Of a stretch of DNA of 64,000 nt, positions 16,903 through 25,910 are shown one piece after another (the stretch's first letter is position 1; every line of letters begins with the position of its first letter). Position numbers and translations under genes: made by a program. The notes beneath the pieces were generated by a model. The model was not told the DNA's origin. It did not search any database and saw only the letters and a program-made list of their open reading frames with translations. This DNA comes from Competibacter_A sp002352125 (GTDB lineage: Bacteria; Pseudomonadota; Gammaproteobacteria; Competibacterales; Competibacteraceae), in the NCBI GenBank assembly GCA_035441325.1, contig DAOROA010000019.1:1-64000 (forward strand). Direction: 5' to 3'.

Positions 16903-19900
16903 GTGGCTAAACAATACGCGCCTCACATCGAACGCTTATTAGCCGTCGCCGCCAGCGGCAAGCTGTTGGCCGTCGGCGGTCGCCGCGATGCGGTGGGTAT
17001 CACCGACTCCAGCGTTCACCTGCTGCAACTGCCCAAGCTCAATGCCCGCTTCAGCGCCCCGCTCGATGCCGCCGCGTCCGCGCTGACCTTCTGCGGCGAT
17101 GATCTGTTGCTGGCCGGAACCGCCAAGGGCGATCTGGCCATTTGGCGCGCAAACGGCGAAGGCAAAACCCCGGATGGGCAACTGGCTGTTCACACCGGCG
17201 CGGTGCGCGCACTGGCTGCGACCGGCTCGCAGGTCTTGAGCGTCGGCGACGACGGCGTACTGGCATTGCACGCCATCGAAATGGATGGCGACCGGCCCCG
17301 TTTGCACGAGCAGGCCAAACGCCGCTTGAGCGAACAGCCATTACGCGCCGTCGCGCTGGACCCGACAAGCGGCAGCGTGGCCGCCGCCGGCGCCGATAAC
17401 ACCATTTACGTCCTGCCACTGGCCCAACTGGGTGACGCCGAACCCCGTGTTATGCCCTGCGGCGAACGTGGCATCTACTCTTTGGCCTTCACCGGCGACG
17501 GGCGGATCGTGGCCGGCTGCGGCGACGGTTCGATCCGGGTCTGCTTTCTGGAAGGGGCCATCGACGAAGAAAATCGCAGCGGCGACGCCGCCCATCAGGG
17601 ACCGGTGCGCAGCCTGCTGTTCAGCGCGGCGCTGAACGACGAACAGGGCCGTCCCCTTCCCCGCCGCTTGTTCTCACTCGGCGAGGACGGCGAACTCAAG
17701 GTCTGGACGCTGGATCAGCGCCGCAAACCGCGCACCGTCCCTATCGGCCGCAACGCCAGCGCGCTGGCGCTGTTCGATCCGTTGCCGCAGGCCAAGCCGG
17801 AACAGCGCGGCGGCTTGCTGGTCGCGGTTACGGAAAACCGGCTGATTTGGCTCAGTCCGGTCGATCAAAGCGGCAATCCATCCGGTAGCGCCGAAACCTG
17901 GGATTCCCGGCTGCAACGCTTGCTCGACGAGGTTAAAGCGAATCGTTCATCGTCGGCCACCCTGGACGCTTTGGCGCAACTGGCCGAGGACGAGGCGCGG
18001 GAAGGCTTAGAATACGTGCTCGGGCAAGATTCCCGGCCGGGGCAACGCATCGAAGCCGCGCAAAAGCTGGGCGACAGCCAGCGCCGCCGTAGCCGGCCAG
18101 TGCTGGCCAAGGCGCTGAACAACGACCATGTCGGCGTGCGCAAGGCCGCGTTGAAAGCCTTGGAACAGATCGACGCCGAAGCGCCGCTGCAAGCCCTGCA
18201 ACTGGCGCTGGGCAGCCAGCACCCGGACATCCGGCTCGATGCGGTGCAACGCCTGACCGCATTACGCCAAGCATCGCCTCTGGTGCCGGGATTGCTGAAC
18301 GAACGGTTGAACGACTCGGACGCCAAAGTCCGAGAAGCCGCGCTCGATGGTTTACTGACCTTGGACCCCGAAGCAGGCGTGGCGCCCCTGCGTGGCGCAT
18401 TTGAGCGAGGCTCCCCCGACATCCGCCGCGCGGTCCTGATCCGGCTGGGGCGGCAGCGATTGAACGCCACGCCACAGGGCCGCCAGTTACTCGGCCAAGC
18501 GATCAATGACGACACGTTCGCGGTGCGCCACGCGGCCTTTTGGATCGCGGTCGCGGTCCACCCTGCGCTGGTTGCCAACCTGCGCGCCAGCGGCGCCGAT
18601 GTCGCCAAGATACTGGACGAATACACCGCTCTCGGCATCGAAGGCGCGGCAACCACCACCGGCACGGCCCCGACCGAGCCGGACCTGGAACCGCTGTTCA
18701 CTGCTCTGGTTTGCCGTCAGCCGGACATGGCCTTGCAAAGTGCTTTGTGCTTGAGCTGGCTCGGCGACGACCGCGCCAGCGGCGCCTTGCTGCAACTTAG
18801 CCGGGAACCGGAGGCCGGGACACGGCGGATGGTCACCGGTTTTCTGGCCAACGCCACCATCAATCTGGCCGGCGACCGGCGCTTGCGCCATCGCCTGCAA
18901 TGGCTGTTGAACGACGACGATGCGCAAGTTCGCGCCACCGCGTTCGACGGTCTGCTCAAACTGGCCGAGCCAGAAGGTCCAGCCGGCGAGATCGATCTGG
19001 CCGAACTGGCTCTGCGTACCCAGGCCGGCGAGATCCGGACCCGCGCCCTGCAATTGCTGGTCAAACACGGTGCAACTGCGCAAGGTGAACTCGCCGTCCA
19101 CATCGATGGATTGCTCGGTCATGCCCTGGACGACGAAGCCGAAGACGTGCGCCGGGAAGCCATGCGAACGCTGTGGGCCTGGCACAGCAAACGCCCAGAA
19201 ACCACCCTGCGCCGGGCGGTCGCCTCGGTGCATCCCGACGTGCGCCGCTGGGCCGTGGACGAACTGGCTCGCCAAGCCCGCCAGTCACGCGCCTGGGCCA
19301 AGGAATTGCTGATCGAGCGGGCCGGCGACAGCGCCGCCGAGGTCGGTTTGGCCGCCTACGAGGCGCTGACCAAGGAAGACGCCGACAAGAAACGCTCCAA
19401 TTACCACCTGGCGGCGCTCAATTCGCCCGCTGCCGAAGTCCGCTTGGCCGGTTCGAAAGGCGCGCTAGAAGCGACCGACCCGGCCCCGCTGCGGAACCGT
19501 TTGATCGAACTGTTGCAAACCGAGGAAGCGCCTCAGTTCCTCGCCGCCATCGAAGCGCTCGACAAACTGTTGCCCAACGACGCGCAAGCGTTCGCTCTCG
19601 CCTTCGATAGCCCGTTTTATCTGCTGCGGGTGCGCGCCGGTGAATTGTGCGGCAAACGCCGGGATCATCGCGCGGTTGGACCGATGCAGGCGTTGCTGAG
19701 CATCCCCAAAACTGACCGCGATTGCCCTTCCGAAACGTTGCGCCAGCGCGCCGCCAATGCTTTGGCCGATGTAGGTGACCCGGCCAGCATCCCATTTTTA
19801 ACCATTCTCCTGCGCGACGACGATCCGCTGGTACGGGAACACGGCGCGCGCGGCTTGGCCGCTGCTTGCCAAAATGGCAACGAGCAACCGCTGGTCGCCG

Positions 19901-22900
19901 CACTGGCGCACGCCGATCTGGCGGTGCGCAGTTGGGCCGCCGATGGTCTGTCGAAACTGGGCGATCCGCGGGCGCTGCCGGTGCTAGCCGGCACCCAGCG
20001 CCACGAGCATCTGCCAATCCGGCGCGGCGCATTGTACAGCTTCGTCGCGCTCGGCGCCGCCGGGGTGCAAGGCTTGCTGCAAGGTTTGGAAGATCGCGAG
20101 CGCGATCTTCAGGAATTGACCTTCGCCGTGATCGTGGCCCGCGATATTGCCCTGGCGCGGGCGCGGCTGGAGCCGGATTTGCTGCTCAGCGCCCTGAGCG
20201 CTGGCCAGCCGGAAATCCGTTATGCCGCCGCGCGCGTGCTGGAAGCGCGGTTGGGCGATGAAGACCTGGGGCAATGGGGGCTGGAACTGATCGGGCCGCG
20301 CCAGCCGGAGAAAGCCAGCGACATGCGCAATTGGCCGGACCCGGCGCAACGGCCGCGTCTGCTCAACGCGGTCGTCAATGCCTTGGCCAGCGATTCCCCG
20401 GCGCGGCGCTACGCCGCCGCCCAGGTGCTCGGCTTGCGCCCGCAGCCGGAAACCTTCTGGCGCGAGGCGAAACGTCTCGCCGAAGTCGCCACCGATCAAG
20501 CGCCGCCGCAAACCGCGCCCGAAACCGAAACGCGGTTGGAACGCAAAACCGGCTGGATACGCGGTCTGTTTCAGCGCAAGCCACAGCCGAACAACTCCGC
20601 CACCCAACGCCTGCTGACCGTGTTGCGCTTCGCCGGCGGCGGGCGGCGGCCGCCCAAAGCACATGATCAGGCCAGCGCGTCCGAACTGTGGCGGCTGGCG
20701 TTCGGAACGTATGCCGGTCTCATCCGGCAAGCGCCGGTCGCCAAAGGGCCGGACGATTATCAACGGGTACGGCGCGACAGCATCGCCCGTCTCGCGGCGC
20801 TGGCCCAGCAACCCGTCATCGGCCGGGAAGCGGTATTGCCGGTGCTGCGCCAAGCCTTGGGCGATCCGCATCATTTGGTCCGGCAAGCGGCGTTGAACGC
20901 GCTGGCTGAACTGCATCCGCGCGATCCGCTAGAACCCCTGGCCCTGGCCTTGAACGTGGATTCCGCCGACCTTGGCCGCAATGCCTTTGACCGTTTGCTG
21001 GCTTTGGCCGCGACCGGCGATGCGCGCGCCGCTGATCTGGCACGCGGCGCGGTCGATGCCGCCAATGCGGAGACGCGCCGCCACGCGCTGGAGCAACTGC
21101 CCCGTCTGTACCCCGCCGGCAGTCTGGAACCCTGGTTGCTGGCGCTGAACAGCCGCCACGACGATTTGCGGCTGACCGTGGTGGACCGGCTGCTCGATGC
21201 CAACGATCCGCGCATCGCGACCGCTTTGAGCCGCGCCTTGGAAAGCGAGCATGAGGAATTGCGCCTGCGCGCCGCCGTCGGACTCGCCCAGCGCGGCGAA
21301 CCGCTGGCGCTGGACGTGTTGGCCGCTGCCCTGCATGGCGAATCGCGGACCGCCAACCGGGCGCTGGAGGCGCTGGTCGTCTTGGCGCACGCCCGTCCGA
21401 ACGAGCAGGTCGCGGCGCAGGCGGCCGAAGCCGTGACCGCCCGCTTGGAAGACGATCCCGATCTGACCGCCGACCGTCCGGCTCTGCTGCGCGCCCTGGG
21501 CCGCATCGGCCACATCGCCGCCGCGCCGCTGCTGGGCCGCTGGTTGCTGGACAAGGACAAGGCCACTTATCACGGTCAGGCTTTGGACGTGCTGTTGCAA
21601 TTGTTGCGCGACCGGATCCAGCCAGCACAAAAGCGGGCGGATGGGCGGCAATACCCGCGCTACCGGGAAGAATTGGCCTTGGAAGCCTTACCGCCGTTGC
21701 TCGATCACGACAACGCCGCGATTCGCACGCGCGTCGTCGAGGTGTTGGGCAACCTGGAGGCCAAGCAAGCTGAAACGCTGCTGGTCCGGCTGCTGGATGA
21801 CCGCGACGAGGCGATTCGGGCGCTGGCTTGTGCGCAACTGGCGCAACGCATCATCGCCGGTATGCCGGGCGCGAGTTTGGAACCGTTGACGCGGGCCTTG
21901 ACCGGCGGCCGCCGCGAACTGTTGCTGGCCGCCGCCGAAGGCTTGGCCAAGCAGCAACGACCGGAAGCCTTCCAGCCGCTGTTGCTGGCGTTCACGGCAG
22001 GCACAGACGTGGAGCGCAAACGCGCCATCGCCGCGCTGGGCGAGCTGGGCGACCGGCGCGCGTTGGAATATCTGGAACCGTTGCTCGATCAACGCGCTGA
22101 CGTGCCCGCCGACGACCGCGCCTTGGCCCCGGATGCCGCTGAAGCCCTCGGCGCGTTGCTCCCCCGCTTGAGCGACGCCGATGAACGCCAGCGGGTGCGC
22201 GACAATCTGGAGCGGCTGTCCCGCGAGGGCGTGGGCGAACTGCGCTGGCGGACGTTGAGCGGTTTGCGGCGCGTCGGCGACGAGCGCAGCCGCGCCCTGC
22301 TAGAACGCCTCGCCAGCGATCCCTACGAAAACGGCACTACCCGGCAACGAGCCGCCATCGAGCTGGGCAAATTAGGCAATTCCATGTCCGAATCGGTATT
22401 GGAGCCGCTGCTGCACCAGCGCGACGCCCATCTGCGCAAGGCGGGTCTGGAGGCGTTGCGGCGGATTTATCCCAATGATGCTACCCAGGTCAACCTGCTG
22501 GCCCTGAACAGCGAGTACGCCGAAATCAGCCAGCCCGCCGCGCGCTTCCTGGCCCGGCAAGGCGATCCCGCCACCCTCACGCAACGGCTGGGCGTAGTCA
22601 AGGACCAACAGGTTCGGGAACGGTTGCGGCGCGGGTTGATCCGCCGCCAGACCTTCGCCAGCGGCGCGCTGCGCGATCTGCTGCAAAGCGACGCGGCGGC
22701 GACGCGCGCCGAAGCGGCCTGGATCGCTGGCAACAGCGGCGACCGGAATTTGGCGGCAGGGGTGCAAGCCGCGCTGGAGCGGGCGGCGAACGGTTGGCGA
22801 CAGGCTGACGAGCGGCATTCACGGGAACAGGCCGGCGCGGAAGCGCACGCTTGGCAGGCCGGGTTATGGGCCGCCCGTCAATTGCAGCTTGCCGTCGCGC

Positions 22901-23457
22901 CCGCGGCGCGGGCCGCACTCGCCGATCCTCGTCATCCGGTCACGGTGCGGCGCGAAGCGATTCGCTGTTTAGCCGGGTGCGGCGACGCGAAGGACAGCAA
23001 TACGTTGTTGCAAGCCCTGGAGGATGTTGATGCCGGCGTGCGCGCGGCGGCCAGCGCCGCGTTGGCCCGGCTGGGCGGTGAATCCGTACTCCAGCATTTG
23101 GAGCAATCCAAGACCATCGATGGCGCGGCCCTGCGCCCGGTCCTGCGGGCGGTTCTGCCCAAAGCGGATGGCCGTTTGCTAGCCAGCGCCGGACAGCGGC
23201 AAACCGCGTTGCCGGTTTATCTGGAGCAGCGGGAAGTCGCGGCGCTGGTCCGTCGCGCTACAGCAGCCGGCGGTGAAGCAGTGGCGCGATCCAGCGCGAT
23301 TGCGGCCCTGGGCCGGCTGGGCGGCGAGGTGGCGCAAACTGCGTTGCAGGGTATCCTGGCCAACAAGAGCGAGGACGGTGCGATTCGAGCCATCGCGTTC
23401 AAGAGCTTGCGGCGGCTGGAACGGCGGGCGGTGAATCGGGCTACTTCCGGTGGATAG
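16903..23457 (+). CDS. Giant WD40-HEAT repeat protein
   Basis: A protein of about 2,184 aa. Residues ~1-340 look like a WD40-type beta-propeller: repeated blocks such as LLAGTAKGDLAIWR, VLSVGDDGVLALH, IVAGCGDGSIRVCF and LFSLGEDGELKVWTL. The rest is an array of dozens of HEAT/PBS-lyase-like repeats, e.g. DDDPLVREHGARGLAAA and LGDPHHLVRQAALNALAEL. No catalytic motif, membrane segment or signal peptide is visible, so it should be a cytosolic scaffold or sensor. A GTG at 16903 with AAAAGGA upstream is preferred over the GTG at 16870, which lacks a ribosome-binding site. Its G+C and codon use resemble the retron genes, not the intervening HicAB/AIPR/Excalibur insertions, so it may once have been contiguous with the ARM gene. 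Confidence 0.85.
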   Translation: MAKQYAPHIERLLAVAASGKLLAVGGRRDAVGITDSSVHLLQLPKLNARFSAPLDAAASALTFCGDDLLLAGTAKGDLAIWRANGEGKTPDGQLAVHTGAVRALAATGSQVLSVGDDGVLALHAIEMDGDRPRLHEQAKRRLSEQPLRAVALDPTSGSVAAAGADNTIYVLPLAQLGDAEPRVMPCGERGIYSLAFTGDGRIVAGCGDGSIRVCFLEGAIDEENRSGDAAHQGPVRSLLFSAALNDEQGRPLPRRLFSLGEDGELKVWTLDQRRKPRTVPIGRNASALALFDPLPQAKPEQRGGLLVAVTENRLIWLSPVDQSGNPSGSAETWDSRLQRLLDEVKANRSSSATLDALAQLAEDEAREGLEYVLGQDSRPGQRIEAAQKLGDSQRRRSRPVLAKALNNDHVGVRKAALKALEQIDAEAPLQALQLALGSQHPDIRLDAVQRLTALRQASPLVPGLLNERLNDSDAKVREAALDGLLTLDPEAGVAPLRGAFERGSPDIRRAVLIRLGRQRLNATPQGRQLLGQAINDDTFAVRHAAFWIAVAVHPALVANLRASGADVAKILDEYTALGIEGAATTTGTAPTEPDLEPLFTALVCRQPDMALQSALCLSWLGDDRASGALLQLSREPEAGTRRMVTGFLANATINLAGDRRLRHRLQWLLNDDDAQVRATAFDGLLKLAEPEGPAGEIDLAELALRTQAGEIRTRALQLLVKHGATAQGELAVHIDGLLGHALDDEAEDVRREAMRTLWAWHSKRPETTLRRAVASVHPDVRRWAVDELARQARQSRAWAKELLIERAGDSAAEVGLAAYEALTKEDADKKRSNYHLAALNSPAAEVRLAGSKGALEATDPAPLRNRLIELLQTEEAPQFLAAIEALDKLLPNDAQAFALAFDSPFYLLRVRAGELCGKRRDHRAVGPMQALLSIPKTDRDCPSETLRQRAANALADVGDPASIPFLTILLRDDDPLVREHGARGLAAACQNGNEQPLVAALAHADLAVRSWAADGLSKLGDPRALPVLAGTQRHEHLPIRRGALYSFVALGAAGVQGLLQGLEDRERDLQELTFAVIVARDIALARARLEPDLLLSALSAGQPEIRYAAARVLEARLGDEDLGQWGLELIGPRQPEKASDMRNWPDPAQRPRLLNAVVNALASDSPARRYAAAQVLGLRPQPETFWREAKRLAEVATDQAPPQTAPETETRLERKTGWIRGLFQRKPQPNNSATQRLLTVLRFAGGGRRPPKAHDQASASELWRLAFGTYAGLIRQAPVAKGPDDYQRVRRDSIARLAALAQQPVIGREAVLPVLRQALGDPHHLVRQAALNALAELHPRDPLEPLALALNVDSADLGRNAFDRLLALAATGDARAADLARGAVDAANAETRRHALEQLPRLYPAGSLEPWLLALNSRHDDLRLTVVDRLLDANDPRIATALSRALESEHEELRLRAAVGLAQRGEPLALDVLAAALHGESRTANRALEALVVLAHARPNEQVAAQAAEAVTARLEDDPDLTADRPALLRALGRIGHIAAAPLLGRWLLDKDKATYHGQALDVLLQLLRDRIQPAQKRADGRQYPRYREELALEALPPLLDHDNAAIRTRVVEVLGNLEAKQAETLLVRLLDDRDEAIRALACAQLAQRIIAGMPGASLEPLTRALTGGRRELLLAAAEGLAKQQRPEAFQPLLLAFTAGTDVERKRAIAALGELGDRRALEYLEPLLDQRADVPADDRALAPDAAEALGALLPRLSDADERQRVRDNLERLSREGVGELRWRTLSGLRRVGDERSRALLERLASDPYENGTTRQRAAIELGKLGNSMSESVLEPLLHQRDAHLRKAGLEALRRIYPNDATQVNLLALNSEYAEISQPAARFLARQGDPATLTQRLGVVKDQQVRERLRRGLIRRQTFASGALRDLLQSDAAATRAEAAWIAGNSGDRNLAAGVQAALERAANGWRQADERHSREQAGAEAHAWQAGLWAARQLQLAVAPAARAALADPRHPVTVRREAIRCLAGCGDAKDSNTLLQALEDVDAGVRAAASAALARLGGESVLQHLEQSKTIDGAALRPVLRAVLPKADGRLLASAGQRQTALPVYLEQREVAALVRRATAAGGEAVARSSAIAALGRLGGEVAQTALQGILANKSEDGAIRAIAFKSLRRLERRAVNRATSGG

Positions 23458-23500
23458 GGATAGGCAGAAAGGTATAGCCAATCGTTTAACGATTTCGTTC

Positions 23501-23526
23501 GCCTGCCCCGCCTAGCGGGGACAGGC
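23501..23526. other. Strong hairpin after the WD40-HEAT gene
   Basis: GCCTG-CCCCGC is followed by CTA and GCGGGG-a-CAGGC, an 11-bp stem with one bulged A. A second small palindrome ATCGTT-t-AACGAT precedes it (about 23481-23493), and GGCTTTA-gct-TAAAGCC (23541-23557) overlaps the end of the toxin gene. There is no U-run, so it is not a classical terminator, but it lies between convergent genes and could stop RNA decay or transcription in both directions. Confidence 0.45.
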
Positions 23527-23549
23527 GCAATGCCTACTTTGGCTTTAGC

Positions 23550-23819
23550 TTAAAGCCGCTTCAGCAGTTTTTCATATTCAGTATGTGGGCCTATCCAAAA
23601 CCAAACAATTTCATTGTCATTCATAATGCCTACAGCACGATAATCGATATTGATTCTGGCTGAATATATAGGGTCGGTCTCGTGAACCCGTTTGAACTGT
23701 AAACCAGGATAGTAAGGGTCAGTTATAAAATGCCTATAGGCGATCCTCGCTTGCGCCTTTACAGAATCAGGTAATTTTACAAGGGCTTTACGAAAACTTT
23801 GCGTAGTGTGAGAAATCAT
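23550..23819 (-). CDS. ParE/RelE-like toxin of a type II toxin-antitoxin pair
   Basis: An 89-aa protein with the ParE/RelE fold pattern: an N-terminal TTQSFRKALVKLPDSVKAQ helix pair, then QFKRVHETDPIYSARINIDYRAVG and a final strand IVWFWIGPHTEYEKLL with the HxEYE end typical of RelE/HigB/YafQ-like members. Whether it targets ribosome-bound mRNA or gyrase cannot be told from the sequence. The start overlaps the upstream antitoxin stop by four bases (ATGA), showing translational coupling. The gene is A+T-rich like the other small genes of the island. Confidence 0.82.
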   Translation of the reverse strand: MISHTTQSFRKALVKLPDSVKAQARIAYRHFITDPYYPGLQFKRVHETDPIYSARINIDYRAVGIMNDNEIVWFWIGPHTEYEKLLKRL

Positions 23820-24034
23820 AAATTGTCAGGATCAAGTAACTTGGTTTTACCTGCCTTATGTTCTGCTAATGCTTCTTGAGCTAGTTGACTTAATAAATCT
23901 TGAGAATCGCTAAATGCTTTATCCCAACGCTGTTCGGATGCAATTTCGTCTAGCAACCAACGCGCAAAATGATCTTGCTGCAGTTCGGTCAATTTAGAAA
24001 TTTCATTAAAAGCTTTTTCAAGAAGTTTTGTCAT
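23816..24034 (-). CDS. Antitoxin partner of the ParE/RelE-like toxin
   Basis: A 72-aa acidic, helical protein (ISKLTELQQDHFARWLLDEIASEQRWDKAF; ends KTKLLDPDNL). It matches the short antitoxins encoded just before RelE/ParE-like toxins and has a tail that could wrap the toxin, but I see no clear ribbon-helix-helix or HTH motif. A GAGG eight bases upstream supports the ATG. Antitoxin first, four-base overlap and co-orientation make the pair convincing. Confidence 0.78.
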   Translation of the reverse strand: MTKLLEKAFNEISKLTELQQDHFARWLLDEIASEQRWDKAFSDSQDLLSQLAQEALAEHKAGKTKLLDPDNL

Positions 24035-24122
24035 ATAAAAATCCTCATGTCGTTTAGTTGTAACTCGCTTAATTTTATATTTTTTCTTGCCGCTCCACGT
24101 TTATGTTAAATTTTTCAACCGA

Positions 24123-25412
24123 TCACAGCACTTCAGCAATGAGTGGATGATAGTCGTCAATATGGCGATTAATTACCTTTGCGCATTTTACAAAACTGCG
24201 CTCTGCTTCCTTGGCTCTGATCTCGATCACTATGCGACGAGCCAATGAGTCCGCCAATCCGCTCCCGCACATGTTCATTACTCTACGCATCACAAACCAC
24301 CTATTATGGCTACATCCCAACTCTACGGCGGCAAGAGCTGAGAGGGCTTGCAGTTCGATATCGCCAATCTCAAAAATCTTTTCTAGGCGCCGTATTACAA
24401 CATCGCAGAAGTCCCATTGGAAACCCGTGTGTTCCACCCAATCGCAATATACCATTGCCACAGTCCGAAACAGTTCTTCGTCGATTTCAGACATTCGGAC
24501 GATAGCATCTTCAGTTATTTCTCTTAACACAGCATACCTATCTCCATCATCGGAAAGAAAGTATAGATATCTCGCTAGTTCTTCTAATTTATCCTTGTTC
24601 AAGTCCTCAATCTTCTTAACTTTGTCCGCCCATTCGGCTGCACTCTCACTTGGGCAAATAGAAGAAGGAAGTATATTAAGCAGGGTCAGAAGCGCACCCC
24701 GTAGCGCTCTGACAGTTTGAAATCTCTTCTTTGGGCTTAATTCAGTGCATTTCTCTATAATTGCTCCAATTTCACCAGGGGCTGAGTACCGTTGATAAGG
24801 AACGCGAGCAGAAACACCATAAATGTCGTGAAGGATGCATCCAAAGGCGTAAATGTCTGCCTGTGCGCGCACGCTTCTGAACTCAACACTTTGCTCAGGA
24901 GCACAGTAGCCGGTGGAACCCCAATTCGAGTCAGTTGAAGTCAATTTGGTCGTTGACCCCGTCGGAGGCAGAACCAGTCCGAAGTCACTAAGCTTCCAGC
25001 TACCGTCTATTAGTAATACGTTCTGCGGCTTTAGATCGCGATGGACGTACCCAAGTTCATGCAGCTCATCAAGCGCATTGAGGATATCCGCTAAAGCTTG
25101 GCGAGGTGGAAGGCCTTTGCTCTTCGCTTCCTGAATTTCGTCCCATAAATTGCGGTCCGCCAATGGCATTAGATAGTATGGCGTAGGCCCATCGAGTTCT
25201 TCTGACAGCACCGGCACAAAAGCATCTGATTTCAGAGACGATTGGACACGCACTTCCCGCTGGAAGCGCTTCTTGAGTTTTTCAAGTTCATCGTTTGTGC
25301 TAGGCACAAAAGCAGGAGCAAAAGACTTCTTGGCAGCGTGACGCCCATCTTCTAGTTCCACCTCTTCAACACGGCCAAATCCGCCACTATTTATTTCACG
25401 AATTATGATCAC
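24123..25412 (-). CDS. Serine/threonine protein kinase of the accessory island
   Basis: A 429-aa protein starting at a GTG with GGAG five bases upstream. The kinase domain (1-~260) begins almost at the N-terminus: glycine loop INSGGFGRVEE, AAKK (Lys28/Lys29), HRDLKPQN with Asp126, DFG at 143-145 and GYCAPEQ. All catalytic residues are present, so it should be active. The C-terminal ~170 residues are helical and unassigned. Codon use is A+T-richer than in the housekeeping genes, and its position among toxin-antitoxin, AIPR and retron genes suggests a stress or defence kinase. No phosphatase or effector is adjacent apart from the small gene upstream. Confidence 0.85.
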   Translation of the reverse strand: MIIIREINSGGFGRVEEVELEDGRHAAKKSFAPAFVPSTNDELEKLKKRFQREVRVQSSLKSDAFVPVLSEELDGPTPYYLMPLADRNLWDEIQEAKSKGLPPRQALADILNALDELHELGYVHRDLKPQNVLLIDGSWKLSDFGLVLPPTGSTTKLTSTDSNWGSTGYCAPEQSVEFRSVRAQADIYAFGCILHDIYGVSARVPYQRYSAPGEIGAIIEKCTELSPKKRFQTVRALRGALLTLLNILPSSICPSESAAEWADKVKKIEDLNKDKLEELARYLYFLSDDGDRYAVLREITEDAIVRMSEIDEELFRTVAMVYCDWVEHTGFQWDFCDVVIRRLEKIFEIGDIELQALSALAAVELGCSHNRWFVMRRVMNMCGSGLADSLARRIVIEIRAKEAERSFVKCAKVINRHIDDYHPLIAEVL

Positions 25413-25457
25413 GCTTTCTCCTATTTTCGTAAGAGTAATAATCTAGCGGGGCATCAG

Positions 25458-25709
25458 TTAAGCATCCGCATAGGGAGCATTGCGTTGAAGGCGCTGAACT
25501 TCGTTGCGATACTCAGCTTGTCGGGATAACCAAGTGCTGTAAACGCTCGCCCATTCGCCAAAGTCCAACACCCAGCCATCATCTTCCGGCTCCTCACCAC
25601 TCATATAGGCCGGGTAAAACGTCTCGGAACGGACACCATACTTACGCTCGAACGCGAGCAGTTCTTCTTCTAAGGTATGAATATCAGTCAGGATTTCGCG
25701 AAGTTTCAT
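25458..25709 (-). CDS. Small protein of unknown function
   Basis: An 83-aa acidic, largely helical protein. It starts with MKLREILTDIHTLEEELLAFERKYG and has a DDGWVLDFGEWASVYSTWL segment rich in tryptophan. A GAGG six bases before the ATG supports the start. It lies upstream of the kinase on the same strand and could be co-transcribed with it. I do not recognise a domain; the acidic character and size would fit an antitoxin or small adaptor, but that is a guess. Confidence 0.65.
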   Translation of the reverse strand: MKLREILTDIHTLEEELLAFERKYGVRSETFYPAYMSGEEPEDDGWVLDFGEWASVYSTWLSRQAEYRNEVQRLQRNAPYADA

Positions 25710-25811
25710 GGCGCACCTCTTGGGTGATTATACGTAAATTTTACGGCGGGTTGTGGTCGGCATCGCGCGAGAAATGATGGGGCATGCAGGCCAAGCCAGC
25801 GCGACCAAACG

Positions 25812-25843
25812 AAAAAAGGCCGCCCGGTTGGACGGCCCTTTTT
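25812..25843 (-). terminator. Rho-independent terminator of katG
   Basis: Read on the minus strand, GGGCCGTCC-AACC-GGGCGGCC forms a G+C-rich stem with a short loop, followed by six U residues. It lies about 70 bases beyond the katG stop. On the plus strand the same hairpin is followed by five T residues, so it could also act the other way. Confidence 0.8.
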
Positions 25844-25910
25844 GCCCGAAGGCATCGGCGCTCAAATGAGCCGACTTTCAGCGGCGTTCGAGCCCCTTAT
25901 TCCGTCCGCA

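Noticed and set aside
16939..22918. Many long open frames antisense to the WD40-HEAT gene
   Set aside because: Typical shadows of a G+C-rich repeat gene; no recognisable domains.
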